Below, one piece after another: positions 34,782 through 46,952 of a stretch of DNA of 64,000 bases. The DNA comes from Diadema setosum. Taxonomy: Eukaryota > Echinodermata > Echinoidea > Diadematoida > Diadematidae. Every line of letters starts with the position of its first letter. Position 1 is the stretch's first letter. Both the position numbers and the translations under genes were made by a program. The DNA lies in NCBI GenBank assembly GCA_033980235.1, contig CM067069.1:34273041-34337040 (forward strand), in the 5' to 3' direction. The notes below the pieces were generated by a model, which saw nothing but the letters and a program-made list of their open reading frames with translations, was not told the DNA's origin and searched no databases.

Positions 34782-34812
<31 letters not shown>

Positions 34813-34830
34813 TTGTGCCCCCCTATATAA
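33720..34830. repeat. G/C-run-rich repeat block
   Basis: G- or C-runs lie near 33721, 33961, 34319 and 34782-34808; the last is 27 consecutive G. An inverted repeat at about 34333-34432 pairs AGCCTTTTTTCAAGGCCCT with AGGGCCTTGACAAAAGGCT. No gene is supported. Confidence 0.6.
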
Positions 34831-35944
34831 CTTCTTTATTATATGATGTTCAATTCAATTCAATTCATTTTATTTTCATACTTCTCATTTATGAACATTA
34901 CAACAGAAACCAGACAAGTTCTTTTACCTTGTGAACAATGTGCAGAAAACAAACAATATACATGGTGATAACACAGTAATCACATGTAATGATAACTGGT
35001 CAAAATCGAAATCGAAATGGGGTTGATCAAAGAGAAGTATGACGGGACCTACATGAAAGCTAGCTTGTTTGGCTGTAAGCCCCGAATAATCAGTGTTTGT
35101 GAAAAAGAAACGGAGAACGGATAGAAGATAAGACCAGAATGATGATGTAAGGTTGCCAAGTTTTATGTAATAAAAAAGAAGAAGAAAAAGAAGAAGAAGA
35201 AAAACAAACAAACAAACTATACATTAATATGAACTTACTGTGACCGAGCCATCATTATTATACAGCCTACTTTGGTATATATACTATAAACTATTGTTGC
35301 ATTAAAACTTTCACCAGGATATGATCAGTAAGACACAAAAAGTAACATGTACAACTATTAAGCCATTTGGTGCCTGCCGTCAAGCTCTGCATAGAAGGTT
35401 AGAGAGGGGCAGAGGGAAAGCGGAAGAGAGGGAAACGAAGTAGAATGTGGAATTGCCAATGATGAATTCAGAGAGCCCGATGGCAAGGCCCTAAATGGAA
35501 TCTGCAACGTGTTGACAAAATGTTTGATTGGACAATAACATACCGGTGGGTAACATACCGGGGGAGTGGTCCTCCGGGGGAGTTGTCAGGTGGGAGTAGT
35601 CTCCGGGGGAGTAGTCCTCCGGGGGAGTTGTCCTGATACGAAAGAGGATATCAGCCCTTTCAGCTGCAAGATAAAAAGTGCATGTAACCAACTCCCCCCC
35701 CCCCCCATACCAAACGAGAGGGAAATTTTCAGGCCTGGTGGGTAATAAGTATGGGGGGAGTTGTCCTCGGGTGAGTGGTCCTCCGGGGGAGCAGTATTCC
35801 GGGGGAGTAGTCCTCCGGGGGAGACGTCCTCCGGGGAGTTGTCTGGTGGGAGTAGTCCCCGGGGGAGTTGTCCTCCGGGGGAGCAGTCCTAGAACCACCT
35901 GTGAGTGCTTAAGGTGGACCTGTTTAACGAGTTATGCACCTTGC

Positions 35945-36200
35945 TCTTTACAATTAATGAACGAAGCGGGATCTTTTTAATACATACGTTGTGACTATCC
36001 CACAGACGGGATCTGTATTCATCAAAGGTACTGACTGTTTAACATCTTATAGAGAGGACGGCATGACAACACGCAACATTGCTCGGTTAAACTGGGATTC
36101 GAATCCAAGCCCAAACTCGAGCCTTTTGATTCAAAGGCATGAAGAAACTCTGCCTACTGAGACTCCCCGCCGCCCATGTGACGATAAGAGGTAGCGCCCT
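35945..36200. repeat. Dispersed repeat, copy 2
   Basis: A diverged relative of 25310-25450 with the same order of short blocks. It also contains GGGATTCGAATCC, which looks like a tRNA B-box, but no tRNA fold can be completed around it. Confidence 0.4.
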
Positions 36201-37035
36201 CTTCCGAAACTTGCCAACAAGTCTGGACGTATTTAATATGCATCTGTTATATCTCTTTTCCCAAGACGTGACGTATATAATTATATTCGTAGCACCTAAC
36301 TCAACTTGTGCCAGAAAGAAACGATTTTGGTCACGAGGCCCTTAATACAGAAATCCAACTTGAGAGCAGAGGAGTCACCAGTAAACTAAAGACCTTCCAA
36401 CACTTTCAGATTCATCCCCTACAAGTCATCGATGACTGTATGATTGTATTAAAATTACAATAACAACCACAACAACAACAATGTGGATGAGATGCGAGTT
36501 TTCTTCGATTTGTCTCCCTCTACAGATGAGCTCTGTAAGATCGCGGCTGCTGCAGCTGATCATAGTTGGGCCACTCACTGCAGTCTAACTGATCATAGAC
36601 ATAATTAGCAATTATATATCAATGCATTATGTGCGCGAGTGAGGCATCACTTTGGAACAGCACACACAATGAGGTATAAGAAACATGAAATGCATTTCTT
36701 ACTGAATTCATATTTTTCAATAAAGTATTTTAAGCTAGTTTGCACTATCATGATAAATTTTGCATTAAAAAGAATGGAACTTCTGAGCACTCACGATTTA
36801 GTCCAGCCCTGTTGGGTGTAAAATTCTAAAAAAGACCGATGACGAGGTATAATGTTTATGGGTTTGGTGGTACATGGCCCTGTCATCCCTTGTTCTTATG
36901 AAAAGCGTGCGTGCCTTCGACTTGTTACCGGTATATTATGTTAAGGATAATTTGATTTCCCCTACTTTCAAAAAGGAATGCGAAGAAAAACTATTAATGG
37001 GCAGAGTTTGAGGTACGGATGCCATGCACGAAGCG

Positions 37036-37070
<35 letters not shown>

Positions 37071-38808
37071 AACTGACACGAGCACACTTAAGAAACACGT
37101 ACATAATATGAACATTCGCACATGTGCTCATATTATGAGAACACAATTTTATGTATGACACTCTTCACAATTTCATGTGCAGTTAAAATTGTGAATGTAT
37201 AATTGTATTGTATTAAAATTATAAAAGGAAATATTGTAAACAAACACATATTTGCAAAAACTGGCATCGTATGTGTTTGTGTAAGTGTTTAGTAGAGGAT
37301 TACATCGCTCATATGGATGTGTTGAGAGTATAATATAATAGGTCAGCGCTAAAACTTCCAAACATTTTTCTTATGTTTTTTTTACTGGTATTCAAATCGT
37401 TTTCAAGTCTAGATCATCATAAAAGACACCCTATTGGTTCATTCTAAATTATACCAAATTCATCTTTCCATCTTTGTTAGTTTTGTTCTGTCTGTTCTAC
37501 TCGTTTGTTTGATGAAGTAGCATATGTTTCATAGATTTCACTTATTTGTGTATTCCAGCTGTTACTTTCATTGGGTATTCTGAATTCGACTCTGAAATCA
37601 ATGTTCGTTTATATTGGACTCTACTCAGGGGATTGTCTCAAGCCTTTGCCTTTCTCTTTGATCTTCCCGTCAGATTTTACACAGTACTTGTTACTGCTGT
37701 TATGATTATCAATAAAAGTGAACTTAAAAAATCTCTTTCTTGCTGTATCAAATTAAACAATTTATTTACTAAGCTTTCTCTTTTCTTCGTTGTTCATATA
37801 CAAGATTGAGCTGTTTGTGAGAGTCATGTCCTTTCAGCCGATTTCGTTGTGAGAGTAACTTCATTCTTTAACCTGCGATGAAAAGTCAGAACAGTGGTAA
37901 CGTCTTCATGACATCCTATAATACGTTATAATCTGTCTTTGTTAGAAGTTTGCCGTGAATAGTAGTGTAGAGTCTAGAGTGAAATATATAGAGTAAAATA
38001 AATGTGTACACGTCGAACAACCGTCTTAGAAGGGCTTTATATAAAGGAGGCATTCCCCATACGCAACCACAGGTAATCATTTCCTACAGATGTTCATCTG
38101 TTTATACGAATGATCTTTCCTTCCGTATTACTTTGGTGACTTTGGTACGACGGAATAAGAAAACTCAAAAGGTACCCTTGAGAGTGCAACCAATAAGGTC
38201 CAACAGACCGTGGAGAGTGTAAGGCATGGTTGTCAATAGGACCTCTTTAAAGGTGAATCCAACATAGGGATTTCATTGACCAAATCATTGAACTGAAGGA
38301 TATCTAGCAATTGATCTGGAACGAACCAAGCATCGCTCATGCAACTATTTTGGGGTAGACTGCGTTGAAATGCTCTTAATGGGGGGATCGGAATAATGAA
38401 TGCACCACATCATTGAGTCCGCAGCTCCCTCTTGTCATGGCGCTACCAACAGCCTGTATGATTTTCCAGTTGCTTTTATAACCGAAGGGAGTGTAGATCT
38501 TGCGGCGTCCAGTGGCGATGACCCCAAGAAGTGGCGTTTACCTCGGACAATCTGATCCGAGAACCGCTCACACGTCCAGGACACATGATTCATTTACATG
38601 CTTTCAATCGCGCTTCACGAACGTAGGACTGAAGTAATGGATGATCATTAGTAAATCAGGAGGCAAATGAAAACTTTTGTAGATCACACTGATCCAGAAA
38701 CGATCCTTCGACCAGCTGAGCGTGGATCTCGGTACAATGGGTACTGGGTAAAGACACAAAAATCGCGGGCAGGTTGAAAAGTCAGCGTACTCGTGTGGTC
38801 TCGGGGTC
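36201..38808. other. Intergenic and upstream DNA of the protease gene
   Basis: A (CAA)n microsatellite lies at about 37036-37071. From about 38230 to 38808 the sequence is less repetitive and probably holds the 5' untranslated region and promoter, but no core promoter element can be named with confidence. Confidence 0.4.
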
Positions 38809-38913
38809 ATGCGAGCTGTTCTGTCGTTAACCCTCCTTCATCAATGCATGGGATTATCACATGAAGGCCTTCTTGAAGGGAAGTGTTTTACTCCGCCTGT
38901 AGATTATGACCAG
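38809..38913 (+). CDS. M8 protease exon 1: signal peptide
   Basis: It starts at ATG 38809 and encodes [17 protein letters not shown], a typical short signal sequence, then a '[11 protein letters not shown]' segment. The donor CAG|GTGAGT is strong, phase 0. It joins in frame to exon 2 if that exon begins at 43839. An unseen small exon in the 4.9-kb intron is possible. Confidence 0.6.
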
Positions 38914-40353
38914 GTGAGTGTATGGACTGTAACGGTGGTCCATGTGTGACAGTTTTCGTCGTCATCTTCTAGCTTTTCCCCCTCATTTTCCAAGACTCAA
39001 GACTGAATACTAACTCTCCTTTGTTTGTATACCATCGACAAAGCAAATATTTAGCAATTTAGAGCCGTTTAAATACAACAAAGTGATACTGCAATCGCTG
39101 TTATGTATGTATGTATGTATGTATGTATTATATATATATATATATATATATAAAATAGCATACATACTTATGATACAGGCCGGCAGTGCATGACAAAAGT
39201 TATAGTGCACGTAAAATATAACGATTGCAGACGATAACACACTATCGATTTGATACCGGTTTTTGCTCCCTCATTTTAATCATCGAGTACTGAATCCCGC
39301 ACCTCATCGACGCGATTGCGCCACAATCGCGATATGCTTTGCTCGATATTATCGTTATTCTCAATTCTCGCTGGCTATGCCAGCAACTTATCTGTGTGGG
39401 ACTAGACTTTCAGCGGTAGACTTAAACGTGGAAGCTGAAAACAACAGCAGGTTCACTACTTTTACAGAGACTGATCTATAGATAAGGACACAAAGAAAAC
39501 AAAGGATGTCATCAAATACGCCCTATAAATTTTAGACTCCTACTGTTGAGAAAAGGGAATCAATCCGACGGATAGTAAGCAAGTCAATCCAAGATTTGTG
39601 CTGCTTTCTCCGTACATTCTACGCGGAAGTGCCCCGTAGATGGGCAGCGTATGTACGGTATGTACGCTAAGCGCTCTTTGATCACGCTACGCTATGAACT
39701 TCTACAACACACTCTCGGCATCCACATTTTCAGCAATGGTGACTACAATGCCTGGCACGAGCCTTGTTTTTAAATCCAGTTGATCCCTAATCCTACAATA
39801 CATCATATAGTCCTGGTCCTGGACCCAGTGCAGTAAGTATATAGGGCGTCACTCTAACGTGTTACATCCATAACGTTAGACCTATTCGGTCTAACGTAAC
39901 AGTCACTTAGTGTTAACTAGCTCTGTCACTCGTAACGTTAGATCTAACGTTGGTCCTAACCTATCGTACTGTTACTTGCACTGTTAGATCTATGTTAGAT
40001 CTAGATATAGACCCTAGACTCGATAGTTGAATTTGGATTTTCAGGATTTTGTCTACACAGGTTCAAAGAAACTGGTATTGTCTAGACACGTCATGCACGT
40101 ACGTGTAGAATCTTAAGTGATCTAGGCTTTCGTATGGTTCGCCTGGGTATGTATGCTATTTTATATAACACATAGTGCATGACATCTTATTGCACTATAA
40201 CAAGTACCAAGCACCTCCAAATTCTGAATTTGCCCTCAGGCAGTTATATTCAATTCGGCCTGCGGCCTCATTGAATATAACTGACCTTCGGGGCAAATTC
40301 AGAATTTGTCGGTGCTTATATTGTTATAGTGCATTCAGCCTCATGCACTATAT

Positions 40354-40410
<57 letters not shown>

Positions 40411-41628
40411 GAGACAATGTAGATAACAGAAGATGTCGCATGAAACCGGCAGAGTTGTGAAGCTTTCGACCGTGATCTTCCTCAGCTTTAATATCTGTTT
40501 GTGAAACGAATTATATGTTTTTGAGTATAACAAATCTTGAGTCATAAACACAATACAATGTATATCAAATATAAGTTGAGCATGAGTTAATAGTTACATG
40601 GCATACCGTATGTATATATATAATGTATGCATGTGTATATCATCATAACATGGGTGCATGAGTATCATAATGATATAAGAAATGATGATTATAGATAGAG
40701 AGAGGTAGAGTTGTGCACCAGAGAAACAACATAATAATGATACTGCGCGACATAGTTTCGTTATATCACATGGGAATAGCATGAAGATTTTGTCAGCAAT
40801 AATTTTGGCATATATTTTATTTCTGTGATGTGTACCTAGGGATAAGTGGCCAAACACCATCCCCTCCTTATCTGTACCCGGGTTTTATGTAAAATGAGAC
40901 TATATTTGAAGAGATTGTTTGCAAAAACCGATAAGTCCATTTTTGAAGATTTTGAAGTACGGTCTCTGTCAGAAAGTACAAAATAATACCTTTTAAATGA
41001 TATATTGGTCACTACATATAAAGGTACATTTTTGAAGTTATGGTCAAAAGAAGCAAAAATTTTCTTATTATTCTCTGTATTTTTCTTGACCTTTAATCGG
41101 AAATATCTCCATTTGACAAATATGGACTTATCCGTTTTTGCAAACAAACTCTTCATTTACGAAAAAGATCTCTCTAAAAAAAATCGAGTGAAAATTTTCA
41201 CTCTAAAAAGAGTGAATACAAAAAAGAGTGAATTTCGAGTGAAATTGGAGTGAATTTTGAGTGAAAATGCTCATTTTCACTCATTTTGGAGTGACGTCAG
41301 GGATCACTCCAAAGATGGAGTGATCCCTGACGTCACTCCAAAATGAGTGAAAATGAGCATTTTCACTCAAAATTCACTCCAATTTCACTCTAAATTCACT
41401 CTTTTTTGTATTCACTCTTTTTAGAGTGAAAATTTTCACTCGATTTTTTTAAAGAGTAGAATGTTTGTAAAGGATTGAATTTTTTATGTTGTATTGGTTA
41501 ACTGATAGGTATTGTTATATACTCAGTTATTATATAATGTGGATAGAAGGAATTATATAATCATATATGTATGTGTATGTGTGTATATAGTATTTATGTG
41601 TATGTATGCATGCACATGTATTATGGAT

Positions 41629-41676
<48 letters not shown>

Positions 41677-42651
41677 ACATATATATATATATATATGTAT
41701 ATGTATATATATGTATTATGTGTACGATCTCAATATGAATATATATAAATATGAATTATGAATAGATTAATAGACAGATTGATAGAGGTGTACACAGAAA
41801 AATTATACTGTGCGACATAATTTTGTTATAATTTTCATGTGGCAAGGGCATGGAGATTGTTTTAGTATGGTATATAAAATAATGTGTATATTGTATATGT
41901 CTGTGTTATATACCTAGGAACAGTGGCAACACACTATCCACTCTCTATTATATCCACTCTTTATCTGTACCCGGGTTCCATGCCTGCTATTTTGATTGTT
42001 GGTAAATCAGCTATAGGGGTTAATGACCACGAGAATGTTCATTGTATCGTAATTGTTAACAATCCTTATCTGCACTGACACGACTGACACACTTGTAACA
42101 CTGAACCTAATTCTTTATACTACCCCACTCCTGCCTGACATGCACCACCGCACACAAACCTTCCCCCAATATCACATGATCACTCACATCCCGCCACAAG
42201 ACAGCCACAAGACATCCAGGCTACTCAAACGTCTGCTTAGCAGGTAACTATTTTATTTAGTTTATTTACGATATATGTTTGATGATTTTTATTGTATGAT
42301 ATGTTTGTATGCTACATATACTCACTATAATTATACTCATTTACAGTTATACATTGTTGAATGTGTTGCAAGGTGCCAAAAAATATTGCCAGGTATGCCA
42401 TGTAACTATTAACTCATGCTCAACTTATATTTGATATATTGTGTTTATGACTCCAGATTTGTTATACTGAAAACATATAATTCGTTTCACAAACAGATAT
42501 TAAAACTGAGGAAGACCACGGTCGAAAGCTTCACAACTCTACCGGTTTTTTATGCGACATCTTTTGTTATCTACATTGTCTCAACTATAATTTCATATAA
42601 GATGACAGATGCGTACGGTAGGAATATCAGCATCATCACACTATATATATA

Positions 42652-42691
<40 letters not shown>

Positions 42692-43270
42692 AAGGTATTA
42701 TTTTTTTTCTCAAATAACATGCGTTTCTATATCATTATCGTCAAGGGTTAACTTTGCATTATTTTCTTTATTTATATAGAATATTGATATTGTGTTGATG
42801 TTATGATGTAAAAAGGAATGTCCTTGATTTTTTTTATTTTGTGTTTGTTGAAATGTTCTATTTTGTCATTCTGTTGCAGCCCCCCCCCCCCCCCCAGGAT
42901 AACAGTGTTTAAACCACTGATGGGGCTACCCTGGGTAAAGAAAACTGAATAAATAAATAGATAAATATTTTCCTAGGCCATTCCTTATTACAATGATAAT
43001 ACCTTTATATACGAATATTCAAAAAAATCTAAACAAAATAATTCGTCCATCACTCGGTCAGGAGCTTATTACAAGTATTAGGAATATTGTTCAGTCATGA
43101 ACTCCCTTCTAAAGTGTAAAAGGAACAATTTAGAATCCAATACATATAAGAGATACTCCATTTTTAAAGCCACAATTGACAATGATTGATAAAGAGGATG
43201 CGGGTTGCTTAATAGTTCGTTTGTTTTGTTTTGCTTTGTCTTGTTGTTATCGTCGTCGTCGTCGTCGTCG

Positions 43271-43313
<43 letters not shown>

Positions 43314-46300
43314 CGTTGTTTTGGGGGTCTTCCTCCACTCGAGTGATGCCACAGTGTATTGCAAATATGATGGCTTTGTCTGGCACTTACTGCATGAACC
43401 CACGTGAGATGTCGTACTGACTGTTTCATGATTCGATGTTAATTGATCTCCTTCTATAGCCTGCAGTTTTTACAGCTGTACATTTACTTCGTTTCTCTGA
43501 GAACGATGTTTCCTCTTCAGAAATCGAAATTAGGTTTCTGTGTAACTAAGATACTCAAACAAGTTACCCAGGACAAATAAAGTTACTAGAATACGCTACG
43601 GTAACTGGGGAAATGGCATTTTTATCCACATCTCTGAGGAATATGCTCACAAAATGTACAATGTAAAGAATTGGGTGAATTCATACATCCCTTGGACCTA
43701 AAATAATAACATTTCGTAGTATATAACTTGTGCCTTTGACATTTCCATAATTTTGTTTCGCCTGCTCAGCTCATCGACCACGCACACACCCACCCCTCCG
43801 CCTCGCCTCGCGTGTCGTGTCGCAGCGTCAATGCCGAGAGGATGGCTATAGTAGAGTACCACCAGAGTGTACTGGAAAGCACATACAATGAAACCATACA
43901 GGTAAAGTCAAAGGGCCATGTCGCACCAGATAAGTTAGTTTAAAAACGAAAGAGTAAAAAGAGTAAAATATTTCAAAGAGGAAAATGTAATAAAATTCGA
44001 AAAGAAAATTTGTAATAGAAAGTTATGACACTGGAAGTTTCCCCTAATTCGGTCATACAGCTCTTTCATTTCTATATTCATATGATGAACTGTTTTGAGA
44101 AAATTTGCAGCACTTCACAATTGCAAATCTCCCAAATCTTATTGGTTTTTTTTTATTTCGCTCTTTCTTTTCATACTATTCCATTTAGCAAGCGATTCGC
44201 CAGTGCATGACACATAAATGTGTGGGTGTGTGTCTGCTCATACATGTTTTCTCAGGTGTGTATGAGTGTGAGTTTGTTATTTTGATGTGCCGTCTTTGGG
44301 AAACAGAGATATTGACAGCAACCCCATTAGACCAAAGTTGTACACGGGTTCGCAATTTGAAGACGCCATAACATCACCTAATGGAAATCTTTTGGACCTG
44401 AACACTTATCTGGCAACGGGTATTTCTTACATCTTCTTATAGTTGTTATGTAGGATTCCAATAAAGCATTCGACATTTTGTAAGTGTCATTTTCAAACTG
44501 TTTACTGAAGGGAAATTGAACATGAGGTGTGATGGCATTAGACGTGACATTTTGATTCTTGTTCTTGCTTTTGCATATTACACAGAGGATTACCACTGAA
44601 ACACTAAATCGGATAGCCAACCTTCTTCAAGTAAAGGGAGAGAGAGCAGATATTGCTGTCGACTGGTATGTCACACTCTAAATAATAATTCTGGTATCGA
44701 TATTCACATGATTCACATGAACAATCAACCTTGCCTCGCCAGCTATGGAACACTGTCATTCAATATCGAGCTTTGTCACACGTGTTAGTTGTTGTTGTTG
44801 TTGTTTTTTCAGTTGCAGCTCAAATTTTTACTGTCACAGTAGCTGAGCACAGATCAATTGCGTGCACTGACATTCGTTTCCGTCAAAATTTACTATAATT
44901 GTCTCCAGATGAACAATGCTGGAACTATTGCCCTGATCGAATGCTTTACTCATCATATTTACGGCGTTTAATCATAGGTAAAACATTTTCAGTTTCTATT
45001 CACAGGACTCACTTTAATATCATACCTACACGACCTAATCCCTTCAGTGACACAGAACACAATTTTTTATCAACTTGTTTCACCACACATACATTACATG
45101 ATGCAACGTGGTTAACCCTCAATATAATAAAGGCCCATAAATGTATAACATTAATTGATCAATTTGATCGACAGGAAAATGGATTTGTTTGACAATAAAA
45201 TGACGAATTTGATAATGACATTCCGAAGTCGTTAAACACGCTATGCAAACATGAAAAGATCTAGCAACTGTCTATAAGTTACCATCTCATTCATGATGTT
45301 ATACCAGAGTTCCAAATGAGATATCTTTCCAGGCATTGATCAGTAAATTCACTTCGGGTCCTGCAATCAACACATATATCGAACAATGTCAGAGAAATAG
45401 GATGGGGTGACGGTGTTGTTGTTGTTTTCTTATAAATCTGAACGTTAATTGAATTGAAGTGAATTTATTTCCACGTCACGGGGTAGAACATCCTGGGAGG
45501 CATTTCATGAAGGAACTTGTCGGATAAAATGTCCGACAAGTCAATTATATCCGACAAGTTCAGAGAAATCAGCCAATCAGACTAAAGAATTTCTCAAAAC
45601 TTGTCGGATAGAAGAGACTTGTCAAATACTAGTATTTTATCCGGTTATTCCTTCATGAAATGCCCCCCTGATCAGCAGAGCTACTTTTCAGAGGGGTCCA
45701 CATATTAATTAGCGTAACTTGTGTAAACTTGTATTGACGAATGTGTTTACTTGTGCGCGCATTGTAATGCTTTCGAAACCTTGACTCCGTCGGATCATGG
45801 AGCTACGTATTTGATAGAAGCTCCATGGTCGGATGGACCATAGTGAAGTCTGGTATTAATCGAGAACACAATCGAATCAATCTTTTCATGCATTAGCCTT
45901 GGATTCATATGAATGGCTTTTGAAATCAGATCAACCCATAAGAACGAGAGCGACACAACTCATGGGTGTTATCATTGCAACTCCATACGTTTTTCTTTTT
46001 TTTTTTCTTTTTTCAGGGAATCGACCTCCCTATAGCTCGTGAATTGCAAACTCTTTCTTGGTTTTCTTGACGAGAAACTCGATAACTTATTTTTGCAACA
46101 ACAAAAAAAAACGCAAAAAATAAAACATACACAAACACTCACGTTATTCAATGAATTCGTCGTGGTCGTAGGGCCCTAAGCACATAGCTGAAAAAAGTAT
46201 GATTTCCTTTGTTAGGTAAGTAAGGACAGATTGAATATTAGTTTAAAAATAAAGCGTCAAACTTTTTTAGCACAGCAGGGCAATCGTAATCTAATCGGAT

Positions 46301-46917
46301 AAGAATGAGGAAAGTTATAACCTGAATTTTTGTAGTTATTAAACATTAATTATGTTATGACCATACACAATTCAATGAGTGAGTCGATGATGTCATAATC
46401 TTCTCACCCCTCACAATTGTCCATTATCGTGTTTAAAAAAAAGAAAATTCAGATTTTCTGGTACTTAGTATGAAAGTACGATACTATTCCCCGGCTAATT
46501 TCGAAATAATGAGAAGTTAGATATAGATACTAGTATCTTAGGCTTAGGTACAATTGCGTTCTAGCAAATCAAAAATGGAAAGTTTAGGTTTTTTTGTGGA
46601 CATAATACAGACTGCAGTACAAGTATGTCAGTATAGATGCCTGTATGGGCAACTGCCTATTTCATGCTAGCCGGAATCGGTTTAGAAAGTTGTCATTCCT
46701 TACATAATCCTGGGTCCCGTTTTATACTTAAACTTGTTATTAGTAACAACTGCCACATTTCTTTGACAAATTTCGTCTCAGCCAATCAGATGCAAGGATT
46801 CCAATAGGTTATAACAACTATAGGAACTTGTTGATGATAAGAACTTTTATGAAAAGGGGCCCTGATCGCATCCTTATTCTGCTGTCGTTGATGGCGTTGT
46901 TGTTGTTGTTCTTCTTC

Positions 46918-46952
<35 letters not shown>

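Larger units (their letters stand above)
31741..35897. mobile_element. 4.2-kb composite element with inverted minisatellite arms
   Basis: The left end TGGTTCTAGGACTGCTCCCC and its exact complement at 35878-35897 bound the element. Both arms are built from a CTCCCCCGGAGGAC minisatellite in opposite orientation. The match continues past the minisatellite: GGCCTGAAAAT...CAGCTGAAAGGGCTGATATC near 32210-32285 is mirrored near 35645-35745. The left arm has an extra 222-bp insertion that the right arm lacks. The interior holds a purine tract, a MITE and long G-runs. No transposase-like frame was recognised. Confidence 0.7.
40405..42594. mobile_element. 2.2-kb element with 200-bp inverted repeats and internal direct repeats
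   Basis: About 200 bp at 40405-40607 is repeated in inverted orientation at 42390-42594, with few differences (TAGTTGAGACAATGTAGATA, GGTATGCCATGTAACTATTA and so on). Inside, 40650-40890 and 41750-41990 are diverged direct repeats sharing CCTAGG, CTTATCTGTACCCGGGTT and TGCGCGACATA/TGTGCGACATA. (AT)n runs border or interrupt it. The arrangement of inverted plus direct copies recalls Penelope-like elements, but no reverse transcriptase was found, so the class is open. Confidence 0.65.

Noticed and set aside
36085..36125. tRNA gene from a GGGATTCGAATCC B-box-like motif
   Set aside because: No A-box at the right distance and no cloverleaf could be formed; it lies in a dispersed repeat.
42480..42535. 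Hammerhead-ribozyme-like core CTGAGGA...GAAA in the inverted repeats at 40470 and 42510
   Set aside because: CTGAGGA and GAAA are present around GACC/GGTC, but an extra A breaks the required first pair of stem II and no stem III could be drawn. Two copies keep the motif only because they are the same repeat.
43205..43429. Poly-Leu, poly-Thr, poly-Gln and poly-Asn peptides
   Set aside because: All frames come from a (GTC)n(GTT)n microsatellite.
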